Assembly: GCA_045545665.1 (NCBI GenBank)
Contig: JAZQBL010000027.1
Location: 1 to 13,617 of the forward strand
Direction: 5' to 3'
DNA length: 13,617 bases
DNA from: RGIG7213 sp045545665
GTDB taxonomy: Bacteria > Bacillota > Clostridia > Oscillospirales > CAG-272
The position numbers and the translations under genes were made by a program. The notes under the pieces are model-generated. The model searched no databases and was not told the origin of the DNA. It saw only the letters and a list, made by a program, of their open reading frames with translations. Positions 1 to 7,577 of this stretch are shown one piece after another. Numbering within the stretch: position 1 is the stretch's first letter; the number at the start of each line of letters is the position of its first letter.

Positions 1-1
1 G

Positions 2-223
2 GGCGTAGATAAGATGACTCAGGATGAGTACCGCAAAGCAGCCGTTGACGCAGTTAAGAAACTTGCAGAGGATGTAGGCATTGACTGCTCATTAAAGGGT
101 GTTGTTAAGGAAGAAGATGTTGATGCTTTGGCTCAGGATGCATTTAACGACGCTTGCCGTCCCGGTAACCCGAGAGATACGAGCGTTGAAGAAATAGCAG
201 CTCTTTACAAAAAGCTTCTTTGA
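2..223 (+). CDS. Iron-containing alcohol dehydrogenase, C-terminal end (5' truncated by window)
   Basis: The frame is open from base 2 to a TGA at 221-223 and gives the last 73 residues of a protein that starts outside the window. The tail reads as the helical C-terminal domain of group III iron-dependent alcohol dehydrogenases (FucO/lactaldehyde reductase/butanol dehydrogenase type): a helix ending in LAEDVGI, a VKEEDVDALAQDA segment, the family signature ACRPGNPRD near residues 48-56, and the closing helix VEEIAALYKKLL. Members reduce aldehydes or oxidise alcohols with NAD(P)H in the cytoplasm. The metal-binding and cofactor domains lie upstream and cannot be seen, so the substrate is not assignable. 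An internal ATG at 14 has no ribosome site and falls within the conserved domain, so it is not a start. The rsmD gene follows after 15 bases and is probably co-transcribed. Confidence 0.85.
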   Translation, partial: GVDKMTQDEYRKAAVDAVKKLAEDVGIDCSLKGVVKEEDVDALAQDAFNDACRPGNPRDTSVEEIAALYKKLL

Positions 224-238
224 TAATCGGAGCTTTAA

Positions 239-802
239 ATGAAGATAATAACAGGTACGGCAAGGGGCTGTTCGCTTCTTACTTTGGAAGGGGAGGAAAC
301 GACACGTCCGACACTTCAAAGAGCAAAGGAAACGGTGTTCAGCTCAATACAGTTTGAAATAGAAGGCAGAGCGGTGCTCGATCTCTTTGCAGGATCGGGA
401 CAGATGGGACTTGAAGCTTTGTCACGCGGTGCATCAAATGCGGTATTTTGCGATGCATCGGAACAGGCGGCAGAAATAGTCCGTCAGAATGCACTTAAAA
501 CGAAGCTGTATTCAAAATGCAAAATAATGCGTCTTGATTATAAGGAGTATATACGTGCGGCATCGAATTCGAAGCGTAAATTCGGAATTGTTTTTCTCGA
601 TCCGCCGTATAATGCCGATATTCTTTCGGATGCACTTGTAAGAATACACAAAGCGGACCTCCTTGAAGATGAAGCGATAGTTCTGTGCGAAACGGAAAAC
701 GCAAAATTCCTCGAGGAAAATCCCGACGTTTTGTCACTTTACGAAGAAGTAAAAACGTATAAGTGCGGAAGAATATACTATTTCAGACTCAGAAAGAAAT
801 AA
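239..802 (+). CDS. rsmD: 16S rRNA (guanine(966)-N2)-methyltransferase RsmD
   Basis: A 187-residue protein of usual family length, a class I SAM-dependent methyltransferase that modifies G966 of 16S rRNA during small-subunit assembly in the cytoplasm. Visible motifs: the N-terminal GTARG and the TTRPT segment (residues 21-25) followed by RAKETVFSSIQ; SAM-binding motif I DLFAGSGQMG (48-57) continuing as LEALSRGA; the acidic end of strand 2 at D72; and the catalytic DPPY at 121-124 within VFLDPPY, the N6/N2-amino methyltransferase signature. The ATG at 239 is preceded by a weak CGGAGC site. In many Firmicutes rsmD is followed by coaD; here a strong terminator follows directly, so that pairing is broken. 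The neighbouring alcohol dehydrogenase is unrelated in function. Confidence 0.95.
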   Translation: MKIITGTARGCSLLTLEGEETTRPTLQRAKETVFSSIQFEIEGRAVLDLFAGSGQMGLEALSRGASNAVFCDASEQAAEIVRQNALKTKLYSKCKIMRLDYKEYIRAASNSKRKFGIVFLDPPYNADILSDALVRIHKADLLEDEAIVLCETENAKFLEENPDVLSLYEEVKTYKCGRIYYFRLRKK

Positions 803-830
803 AATCAAAAAGACAAATTTTATACGAAAG

Positions 831-863
831 CACCCCGGCATACTTAAAATGCCGGGGTGTTTT
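831..863 (+). terminator. Intrinsic terminator after rsmD
   Basis: A perfect 10-bp stem pairs 831-840 (CACCCCGGCA) with 850-859 (TGCCGGGGTG) around the 9-base loop 841-849, followed by TTTTA at 859-863. It lies 28 bases after the rsmD stop and 2 bases beyond the end of the convergent amidohydrolase gene, so it can end both transcription units. On the minus strand the tail (CTTTCGTATAA) is poorer in T, so termination is likely stronger for the plus strand. Confidence 0.9.
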
Positions 864-864
864 A

Positions 865-1659
865 TCATATCTTTAAAAGTTTTCGTGCCGTGTTGCCGAG
901 GATATCGTCCTTTTCTTTATCTGTTAAAGGGAGGGACTTTATTTTTTCTATTTCCGTTTTGGCACAGCTCCAGGGACTGTCGGAGCCGAAGAGGATCTTT
1001 TCACTTGAATGATTGCGGACGATCCTTAAAAATTGCTCTGTCGGATAATATTCCGTACCCATTGACGTGTCAAGATAAATATCCGTGCCGACAAGATATT
1101 TTTCGACGTCGTCCCACTGTGCGTGGCCGCCGAGGTGCGCGGCGATGATAACGCCGCCTTTCATTTCATCAAGCACACGTCTGAATGCTTCGGGCGATGA
1201 TCGGAAAGGAGGCTTGTATGCGGGATCTGCCCCTGCGTGAAACAAGATCATAAGATCTTTTGACAGTATATAGTCGTATATTTTCATCATTTCCGGATCG
1301 TCTACCCTGAAATCTTGATATTCGGGGTGCAGCTTTATTCCCGGAAGACCGAGGGATACGACGTAATCGACATCACGTTTGAAGTCGTCCGTGTGGGGAT
1401 GAATACCGCCGAAGGAAATTATCCGTCCGTCCGTTGCTTCCTTTGCAAAATCATTCGTTTTTATATGCTGTGAAGGCTTCGTTATGACGGGCTGTGCAAC
1501 GCAGACGTCTATTTCCCAGTCGTCCATTTTCTGCAAAAGCTCCGCTTTTGAACCCATCGTGACGGGCTTATAAAGATAATTTATCTCCTCGGCAAGGGTC
1601 GTTATTGCTTTTTTTGCTATTTTATCGGGGAATATGTGAGTGTGAAAATCTATTATCAT
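865..1659 (-). CDS. Amidohydrolase-2 family metal-dependent hydrolase (ACMSD-like)
   Basis: A 264-residue TIM-barrel amidohydrolase of the PF04909 type (ACMSD, gamma-resorcylate decarboxylase, related hydrolases). Visible metal and active-site motifs: DFHTH at 4-8 (H6, H8), GIKLHPEY at 107-114 (H111), LFHAGAD at 139-145 (H141), AAHLGG at 173-178 (H175) and FGSDSPW at 224-230 (D227). Reaction and substrate are not predictable; the family includes hydrolases and non-oxidative decarboxylases. The ATG at 1659 is chosen because its A is the last base of the upstream TAA (TAATG overlap) and GGATGAAAAGG lies just before it. A TTG start at 1677 would extend it by six residues beyond the conserved beta strand. 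It is the last gene of the minus-strand operon. Cytoplasmic, no signal peptide. Confidence 0.85.
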   Translation of the reverse strand: MIIDFHTHIFPDKIAKKAITTLAEEINYLYKPVTMGSKAELLQKMDDWEIDVCVAQPVITKPSQHIKTNDFAKEATDGRIISFGGIHPHTDDFKRDVDYVVSLGLPGIKLHPEYQDFRVDDPEMMKIYDYILSKDLMILFHAGADPAYKPPFRSSPEAFRRVLDEMKGGVIIAAHLGGHAQWDDVEKYLVGTDIYLDTSMGTEYYPTEQFLRIVRNHSSEKILFGSDSPWSCAKTEIEKIKSLPLTDKEKDDILGNTARKLLKI

Positions 1660-2474
1660 TACTGCCTTTTCATCCAATTGACTGACATTTCAAGCCAACA
1701 TTCGTTATCGGGTTCGATAAATCTGTCGTTGTCCGTTGCCGTTATTTCGTTACACAGCGCAAGACCGTGAACGCCCTTCTGGAATATGTGCATTTCAAAC
1801 GGAACACTGTTTTCACGGAGTGCTTTCGCCATTATAAGCGAGTTTTCAACGGGAACACATTCGTCTTCAAACGTGTGCCAGATAAACGACGGTACGTTGT
1901 CAGCCGTTACGTGCTTTTCAACGGAATAACGGTCAAATTCCTCGATCGTCGGATTATCTACACCGAGTATTCCCATAAAGTTTCCGCGCCGTCCGTACGT
2001 GTCAGCTGAAATGACGGGGTACGCAAGTATCGTTCCGCGCACACGGTTTTCGCCTTTTTTCAGACCAAGCTCCTTTAAAAGCGACGGCGAGTTGTGGAAC
2101 GTACCGAGGCAGGCACACAAGTGGCCGCCTGCGGAAAATCCTATCGCAAATATGCGGTCGGGGTCGATATTGAAGCGTTCGGCGTTGTCTTTGATAAACT
2201 TAACGGACAGCGACGCATCGTTGAGCGGACGGGGAAATACCGCCTTTTCTTTCAGAGAATAATTCAAAACGAATGCGTTAAGTCCGTATTTCATATATGC
2301 AAGCGCTATCGGTTCTGCTTCACGGTCGGAGCAGTCGGTGTAACCGCCGCCCGGCAGAACGAGTATAGAATCTCTCGGCGCTTTCGGCATTTCGGGTGAT
2401 TCTGCGTGTAAATAGCACGTAAGGTGAACGGATCTGTCGTCTTCATAAGGAAAATAAACTTTTTCGCAGATCAT
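1659..2474 (-). CDS. Alpha/beta-hydrolase esterase, copy A of a tandem pair
   Basis: A 271-residue alpha/beta-hydrolase resembling the BD-FAE/acetyl-xylan-esterase and dienelactone-hydrolase-like group. Visible: oxyanion-hole strand LVLPGGGY (38-45), nucleophile elbow GFSAGG (S114), catalytic acid in WHTFEDECVP (D204) and catalytic histidine in GVHG (H236). There is no signal peptide, so it acts in the cytoplasm, probably on small esters such as acetylated sugars taken up by the cell; this is inference. It is 76% identical (205 of 271, hand count, no gaps) to the next gene upstream. Residues about 157-180, between strand and cap, are the divergent stretch and may set specificity. The start is fixed by AAAGGAT ahead of ATG. 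Its TAA overlaps the ATG of the amidohydrolase by one base. Confidence 0.88.
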   Translation of the reverse strand: MICEKVYFPYEDDRSVHLTCYLHAESPEMPKAPRDSILVLPGGGYTDCSDREAEPIALAYMKYGLNAFVLNYSLKEKAVFPRPLNDASLSVKFIKDNAERFNIDPDRIFAIGFSAGGHLCACLGTFHNSPSLLKELGLKKGENRVRGTILAYPVISADTYGRRGNFMGILGVDNPTIEEFDRYSVEKHVTADNVPSFIWHTFEDECVPVENSLIMAKALRENSVPFEMHIFQKGVHGLALCNEITATDNDRFIEPDNECWLEMSVNWMKRQ

Positions 2475-2512
2475 TTTTTTATCCTTTCACTTGAACATAA
2501 ATTTGAAGTATT

Positions 2513-3328
2513 TTATTGGCTCTTCATCCATTTTACGGACATTTCAAGCCAGCCTTCGTTGTCGTGCTCGATAAATCTGCCGTTGGTTGATGCTGTTATC
2601 TCGTTGCAGAGTGAAAGACCGTGAATTCCTTTTTTGAAGATGTGAAGCTCAAACGGGACGTTGTTTCGTCTCATTGCCGCCGCCAGCATCAGGGAGTTTT
2701 CAACGGGTACGCACGTGTCCTCATACGTGTGCCAGATGAAAGCAGGTACGGTATCAGCCGATACGTGCTTTTCAACGGAATAAAGCTCACGTTCTTCATC
2801 TGTTGGCGTAGGAGTTCCGAGCAGGTTCGTCATAGTTTCTATATGTGTAAATTCGCCCGTGGAAATAACGGGGTAGGAAAGTATCGTACCGCGTACACGG
2901 TTTTCGCCTTTTTCGATATTGAGTTCCTTTAAAAGGGAAGGCATACTGTGGAAAGTACCGAGGCTTGCACAAAGATGACCGCCTGCTGAAAATCCGACGG
3001 CGAAAACTCTGTCGGGGTTTATGTGAAATCTTTCCGCATTGTCCTTTATAAACTTGACGGACAGCGATGCTTCGTTAAGCGGACGGGGAAAAGCAGACTT
3101 TTTCTTCGTTGAATAACGCAAAACAAATGCGTTTAATCCGTACTGCATATACGCAAGAGCTATGGGTTCCGCTTCACGGTCGGAACAGGCGGTATATCCG
3201 CCGCCGGGAATAACGAGTATTGCATCTCTCGGCGCTTTGGGCATTTCGGGAGATTCTGCGTGCAAATAGCACGTGAGGTTGACAGACTTATCGTCTTCGT
3301 AAGGAAAAAATACTTTTTCGCAGATCAT
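2513..3328 (-). CDS. Alpha/beta-hydrolase esterase, copy B of a tandem pair
   Basis: A 271-residue paralogue of the adjacent esterase with all catalytic elements kept at the same positions: PGGGY (41-45), GFSAGG with S114, WHTYEDTCVP with D204, and GIHG with H236. Both copies look active. The segment 157-180 (VISTGEF... to ELY) differs strongly from copy A, whereas residues 1-70, 81-128 and 185-271 are highly similar. The ribosome site TGAAAGGAC overlaps the TGA stop of the upstream HAD phosphatase gene, so translation is probably coupled. Nearly the same leader (TGAAAGGAT plus an A-run) stands before copy A, showing that the duplication included the ribosome site. The likely role is deacylation of small sugar or glycoside esters in the cytoplasm; substrate unknown. 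Confidence 0.88.
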   Translation of the reverse strand: MICEKVFFPYEDDKSVNLTCYLHAESPEMPKAPRDAILVIPGGGYTACSDREAEPIALAYMQYGLNAFVLRYSTKKKSAFPRPLNEASLSVKFIKDNAERFHINPDRVFAVGFSAGGHLCASLGTFHSMPSLLKELNIEKGENRVRGTILSYPVISTGEFTHIETMTNLLGTPTPTDEERELYSVEKHVSADTVPAFIWHTYEDTCVPVENSLMLAAAMRRNNVPFELHIFKKGIHGLSLCNEITASTNGRFIEHDNEGWLEMSVKWMKSQ

Positions 3329-3340
3329 TTTTTTGTCCTT

Positions 3341-4141
3341 TCAGTTAAAAATATCAAGACACACTTCAAGCAGTGAGTCGTAAATAAAATCGGGTTTTGA
3401 TTCTTCCGGTGCCGAGTCTGCATCTTCTTTTGTTGCCTCGCCCGTTAGAACGAGAACGGAGGTAATGCCGTTTGCTTTACCGAGTGCTATGTCCGTATAA
3501 AGTCTGTCACCGAAGATGCACATATCGTTTTTGTCAACGCCTGTTATCGAGCAGATCATCTCCGCCGTTTCGGCATAAGGCTTGCCGAAATATCTCGGCG
3601 TTTTGCCCGTTGATGCTGTGACAGCCGCGCATATAGCTCCGCTGTCGGGAATATAGCCGTCCTTTACAGGACAGTTGAAATCGGGATGGGTCGAAAGAAA
3701 TTCAGCACCGTCTCTTATAAATCGGCAAGCGTTGTTCAGTTTTTCGTAAGTGAGCGTGGTGTCAAAGCTTACAACGACTATATCGGGATTTTCACCGTCT
3801 TTGCAAAGCGGTACGGAATGTTTTTCAAAATGTTCAAAAAGTGCGGGCGTGCCGAGCAGATACACACTTTTTCCGCGTCTGTATTTATTCAAAAAAGCAG
3901 TGCATACGTCGGCGGAGGAAAGTATCTCGTCCTCCGTTACACCAAAACCCATTCTGTTCAGTTTTTCAAAATAAACCGATACGTTTTTCGATGCATTGTT
4001 AGTGAAAAAAAGTATGCGCTTTCCTGCATTTTTGAGCTTATGTATGAAATCGACCGCAAATGGAAATACCGTATCTTCCATATATACCGTGCCGTCCATA
4101 TCAAAGACGTACAGCTTTTTGTTTTTAAGTATTTCGTTCAT
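3341..4141 (-). CDS. HAD-IIA family phosphatase (NagD-like)
   Basis: A 266-residue haloacid-dehalogenase phosphatase of subclass IIA (NagD/PNPase-like). Motif I is DMDGT (14-18, nucleophile D14 and acid/base D16), motif II the threonine in FFTNN (T47), motif III the lysine in FGKP (K187), and motif IV GDRLYTDI (211-218). The C2-type cap lies between motifs II and III, about 85-180. Family members dephosphorylate nucleotides, sugar phosphates, glycerol phosphate or pyridoxal phosphate; the substrate cannot be read here. The ATG at 4141 shares its A with the TAA of the pantothenate kinase gene (TAATG), so the two proteins are translationally coupled. The TGA stop overlaps the ribosome site of esterase B. 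Cytoplasmic. Confidence 0.9.
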   Translation of the reverse strand: MNEILKNKKLYVFDMDGTVYMEDTVFPFAVDFIHKLKNAGKRILFFTNNASKNVSVYFEKLNRMGFGVTEDEILSSADVCTAFLNKYRRGKSVYLLGTPALFEHFEKHSVPLCKDGENPDIVVVSFDTTLTYEKLNNACRFIRDGAEFLSTHPDFNCPVKDGYIPDSGAICAAVTASTGKTPRYFGKPYAETAEMICSITGVDKNDMCIFGDRLYTDIALGKANGITSVLVLTGEATKEDADSAPEESKPDFIYDSLLEVCLDIFN

Positions 4142-4974
4142 TATCTTGTACCGTCAAGAAGTGCCGTGCCTATTACCGTGCCGTATTGGGCATTTACCGG
4201 TATTATGAAATTAACGTCAAACAGCTCCGACAAAACGGGGAATATCTGCATACCCTGCGGTATTCTCGTCATATGACCGGTGAGTACGATATCTTTTATG
4301 CCGTGCGTGCGAGCGGCAAAGATACTCATCATACCGACGGTTTCAAACACCAAGTTTATAAGACCTAAAGCTATATCGCCCTTCGTCGCAAGGTCGCTGA
4401 GCTTGCCGAAGTTTGCCGCCGTCATCGTTTCGGCAAGACCGATGTTTTTCACAGTCATATCCTTTACCCTAAGGTCGATATGTTCGATATTTCCTTCCTC
4501 AGCAAGCTTTACGACGGATTCAATGCTTCCGACGCCGAGCATCTGCTTTGAAAGACCCAAAAGCGTACCGCCGCCGACACCTGTACCGCCGAGGTAGCTA
4601 AACTCGTATTTTCCGTTTTTTATCGTTGCATGGGTTATCGACGTACCCGTGCCCATACTTACTATTATTGCATTGTCGAGCTTTGAAAGATAAAGTCCGC
4701 CAAGACCTACACTTTCAAACTCGGGAACGTGACAGCATTCAAGACCGTATATCGGCTTTGTTATGAAAGACGAGCCGACACCCGTTATCATTACTCTTGA
4801 AATGTCCGAAAGCTCAAGCGAATTATCCTGTGTGAATTTACCGAAAGCACCGTATACGGAGGTTATCGGGTCGGTTGCTTTTACGCACATCGGCTGTATA
4901 AGCTCTTTATTTTCATCAAATCCGACGATCTTCGTCGTGCTTCCGCCGACGTCTATTCCTATAACGACTTTCAT
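4141..4974 (-). CDS. coaW: Type II pantothenate kinase
   Basis: A 277-residue ASKHA-fold kinase of the type II (staphylococcal/eukaryotic PanK-like) family, catalysing ATP-dependent phosphorylation of pantothenate, the first step of CoA synthesis. Visible: phosphate-1 loop GIDVGGSTTK (6-15), the VPEFESVG segment with the likely catalytic glutamate near E85, a second phosphate loop VSMGTGTS (105-112), and the glycine-rich GGTGVGGGTLLGL (129-141) that is diagnostic for CoaW. LTGHM (231-235) and YGTVIGTALL (264-273) form the C-terminal adenosine side. The length matches bacterial CoaW. The gene starts 9 bases after the SAH hydrolase stop and ends in a TAATG overlap with the HAD phosphatase. Type II enzymes can escape CoA feedback inhibition; that is family knowledge, not visible here. 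Confidence 0.93.
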   Translation of the reverse strand: MKVVIGIDVGGSTTKIVGFDENKELIQPMCVKATDPITSVYGAFGKFTQDNSLELSDISRVMITGVGSSFITKPIYGLECCHVPEFESVGLGGLYLSKLDNAIIVSMGTGTSITHATIKNGKYEFSYLGGTGVGGGTLLGLSKQMLGVGSIESVVKLAEEGNIEHIDLRVKDMTVKNIGLAETMTAANFGKLSDLATKGDIALGLINLVFETVGMMSIFAARTHGIKDIVLTGHMTRIPQGMQIFPVLSELFDVNFIIPVNAQYGTVIGTALLDGTR

Positions 4975-4983
4975 GGCTTCTCC

Positions 4984-6216
4984 TTATGCGTTTAAATATT
5001 TTTCTTGTTCTTCTGAAAGAGCATCAATGGAAATACCGCAAGCTTCAAGCTTTGCTTTGGCAACGTATACGTCTATTTCACGGGGAACGCAGTAGAGCTT
5101 GTGTTCCATATTTTTGCCGTTTTTCGCAAGATATTCAAGTCCCTTTGCCTGTATTGCAAACGACATATCCATAATTTCGGCAGGGTGGCCGTTTCCTGCG
5201 GCAAGATTTACAAGTCTGCCTTCGGCAAGAAGATTTATAATTCTGCCGTCGCTCATTTCGTATCCCATTATGTTGGGCTTTCTTTCCCATACACGGACAG
5301 CCTTTGCACCGAGTGCCGTTTTATCTATTTCAACGTCAAAGTGTCCCGAATTGGCAAGCAGAACACCGTTTTTCATAACGTCGAAGTGTTCGCTGCTTAT
5401 TACGTCCTTACAGCCTGTGAGTGTTACGAAAAGATCACCGAGCGGTGCTGCCTTTTCCATGGGCATAACGAGAAATCCGTCCATCGTTGCTTCGATCGCC
5501 TTTACGGGATCTATTTCCGTGACGATAACGACAGCGCCCATACCTTTGGCTCTCATGGCAAAGCCCTTGCCGCACCAGCCGTAACCTGCGACAACGACGG
5601 TCTTTCCTGCTATGCAGAGGTTCGTCGTGTTCATTATTCCGTCAAGAGTCGACTGCCCCGTGCCGTAGCGGTTGTCAAAAAGGTGCTTGCAGTCGGCATC
5701 GTTTACGTTTATCATCGTGTAATCAAGCTCGCCGCGCGCTTCACGTGCTTTGAGTCTGTGTATTCCCGTCGTCGTTTCCTCGCATCCGCCGATAAGCTCA
5801 TCTCCGTACTGTCTGCACTTGCCGTGCAAAAGACCGATAAAGTCACCGCCGTCGTCTATGATGAGATGCGGACGGAAGGACAGCGTTTTTTCAAGATGCT
5901 TTTCGTATCCTTCCATATCAATGCCGTGAACGGCGTTTACTTCAAAGCCTTCGTGTGCAAGAGCGGCGGCAACGTCGTCCTGCGTTGACAGAGGGTTACA
6001 ACCCGTTACAAAAACCTCGGCACCGCCTGCTTTAAGCGTTTTCGCAAGGTATGCTGTTTTTGCTTCGAGGTGTATGGACATTGATATTCTGAGTCCCTTG
6101 AAGGGTTTGTTTTTTTCAAAATCAGCTTTTATAAGGTTTAAAACAGGCATATACGACGATACCCAGTCGATCTTTTCTTTTCCCGATGCGTATAAGTTTA
6201 TATCTTTTATATCCAT
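4984..6216 (-). CDS. ahcY: S-adenosylhomocysteine hydrolase (short form)
   Basis: A 410-residue NAD-dependent adenosylhomocysteinase that splits S-adenosylhomocysteine to homocysteine and adenosine, clearing the inhibitory product of SAM-dependent methylation. Visible: SMSIHLEAKTA (45-55), GCNPLSTQDDVAAAL (72-86), DDGGD (121-125), GCEETTTG (144-151), NDADCKHLFDNRYGTG (172-187, with catalytic-type K177 and D181), the Rossmann loop VAGYGWCGKG (209-218), NSGHFD (289-294) and NGHP (342-345). It is the shorter Thermotoga/archaeal-like form, lacking the insertion of long bacterial enzymes and the usual KPDHYRY C-terminus; it ends in KYLNA. Short forms include S-inosylhomocysteine hydrolases, so the true substrate is open. 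The ribosome site AGGAG lies 8 bases before ATG, and the gene follows the ATPase gene by 11 bases. Confidence 0.94.
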   Translation of the reverse strand: MDIKDINLYASGKEKIDWVSSYMPVLNLIKADFEKNKPFKGLRISMSIHLEAKTAYLAKTLKAGGAEVFVTGCNPLSTQDDVAAALAHEGFEVNAVHGIDMEGYEKHLEKTLSFRPHLIIDDGGDFIGLLHGKCRQYGDELIGGCEETTTGIHRLKAREARGELDYTMINVNDADCKHLFDNRYGTGQSTLDGIMNTTNLCIAGKTVVVAGYGWCGKGFAMRAKGMGAVVIVTEIDPVKAIEATMDGFLVMPMEKAAPLGDLFVTLTGCKDVISSEHFDVMKNGVLLANSGHFDVEIDKTALGAKAVRVWERKPNIMGYEMSDGRIINLLAEGRLVNLAAGNGHPAEIMDMSFAIQAKGLEYLAKNGKNMEHKLYCVPREIDVYVAKAKLEACGISIDALSEEQEKYLNA

Positions 6217-6227
6217 TTTGTATTCTC

Positions 6228-7562
6228 CTATAGTTCAATATCTTCCGGATCGAAATCCGAGGGGGAATCGTTTTCTTCCGTTTTTTCCGGGGTAAGGGTT
6301 ATGACGTTCGTTTTCAGGACCGATGCCGTGTCGGCTTCGGGGTTTTGCATCAAAATGTTCAAAAGCGTGATGTAATCACGGATTATCTCACGTGGTGTTA
6401 TCATAACGTCAGCCCCTGCGCGTTTCAGACACAATTCAAGAAACGTACGCATTTCGTCCGCCGTTATGCGCTCGGTGATGCCGTAAAGCTGGGAGTGAAG
6501 GCGGGTTATTCTTGCGATCAGGGCAAACAGCTCGGCATCCGAAAGACGTTTAAGACGTATGACGGGGCCGATGAGGTTTTTATATCCCGTGTTTTCAAAT
6601 CTTCCGTCAAAAAGACGGCTTCGGAGCGCTTCGTAGCTGTATATGCCGCGTCTTGAGTCCTCCAGAAATTGAGGCGTTCCGCCGAGTACAAGCTCAAGCC
6701 CTTCGGCTTTGCACTGCAACGTGTCGTTGAACATTGACAGTATTTTTTCGTAGTTGTTTTCACGTGATATTCTGTTTGATATCTTGTAAAGGTTTACACA
6801 TTCGTCGATGAAAACGACGAACCCTTTATATCCGATAAGACGGAAAAATACGGCGTACAGCTTGATATATTCGTACCAGTTTTCGTCGTCTATGATACTG
6901 CCGACACAAAGGGAGGCTTTAGCTTCCGTCTTTGTTGCGTACTCACCTCTGAGCCATTTAAGACAGAGGGCGCACTCCTCGTCGTTTCCGTCGCGCTGTG
7001 CTTTGTAGTATTTTAAGAGGACCTGTGCAAAATCAAATCCGCCTACCTGCTGTTGAAGAACACGCAGTGAGGACATAAGCTTTGCCGTTACGGCACGTTC
7101 GAAACGGCTGTCGTCGGGCTGTATTCCTTCCGCAGTTACGTCATACTGAAGCTGTGAGAGCCATTTCGTTATTATGCCGTTCAAAGCACCGCCGTCGGGA
7201 GATGACTTCGAGGCGAGATTTTTCATTATTTCCTTAAACGTGGCACGTCCCGTTCCTTTTGCACCGCAAAGACGTCTTTCGGGGGAAAGGTCGGCGTCTG
7301 CCGTTATGAAGCCGTGTTCAAGTGCGTAGCCTCTCATAAGCTGTATCAAAAAGCTTTTTCCCGAACCGTATTTTCCGATGATGAAGCGCATACCCGCGCC
7401 GCCGTCGGCAACGGTCTCAAGATCACGGGCAAACGTTTTTATCTCTTCCTCTCTGCCTATTGCGATGAAAGGAGCGCCTGCCCTCGGCACAACACCTGCC
7501 GATATCGAGTTTATAAGAGACGTGAGTATTCTTTTCGGAATTTTTATTTCTTCCATTAACAT
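6228..7562 (-). CDS. DUF2791-type P-loop ATPase (BREX ATP-binding-domain-like)
   Basis: A 444-residue AAA-like/STAND-like ATPase. Visible: an N-terminal ISAGVVPRAGAPFIAIGREEEI segment (20-41), Walker A GKYGSGKS (63-70), Walker B FVVFIDE (248-254), a sensor-1-like GGTPQF (294-299), and arginines in LRSRLFD (313-319) suited to finger roles. The region 370-405 resembles a winged or helical C-terminal ATPase lid, and the tail after 420 is acidic. From memory this fits the DUF2791 family (PF10923), annotated as BREX-system ATP-binding domain and found beside TerB-N proteins. The role is likely an NTP-driven switch or loader in a stress or defence complex; no direct function is known to me. Two ATGs are possible: 7562 lies 3 bases after AGAAGGG, while 7556 (residue 3) has better spacing. 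The gap to the upstream TerB-N gene is 15 bases. Confidence 0.82.
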   Translation of the reverse strand: MLMEEIKIPKRILTSLINSISAGVVPRAGAPFIAIGREEEIKTFARDLETVADGGAGMRFIIGKYGSGKSFLIQLMRGYALEHGFITADADLSPERRLCGAKGTGRATFKEIMKNLASKSSPDGGALNGIITKWLSQLQYDVTAEGIQPDDSRFERAVTAKLMSSLRVLQQQVGGFDFAQVLLKYYKAQRDGNDEECALCLKWLRGEYATKTEAKASLCVGSIIDDENWYEYIKLYAVFFRLIGYKGFVVFIDECVNLYKISNRISRENNYEKILSMFNDTLQCKAEGLELVLGGTPQFLEDSRRGIYSYEALRSRLFDGRFENTGYKNLIGPVIRLKRLSDAELFALIARITRLHSQLYGITERITADEMRTFLELCLKRAGADVMITPREIIRDYITLLNILMQNPEADTASVLKTNVITLTPEKTEENDSPSDFDPEDIEL

Positions 7563-7577
7563 TATCCCTTCTTGAAA

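Noticed and set aside
1657..1677. TTG start at 1677 for the amidohydrolase
   Set aside because: The ATG at 1659 forms a TAATG overlap and starts exactly at the first conserved strand; the TTG adds six residues without support.
3686..4276. Plus-strand open frame (196 codons) opposite the HAD phosphatase and coaW 3' end
   Set aside because: Spans two conserved minus-strand genes, lacks a ribosome site and reads as biased antisense translation.
5101..5988. Long plus-strand open frame (295 codons) antisense to the SAH hydrolase gene
   Set aside because: It lies wholly opposite a clearly conserved gene, has no ribosome site, and its translation shows no family pattern; it arises from codon bias of the true strand.
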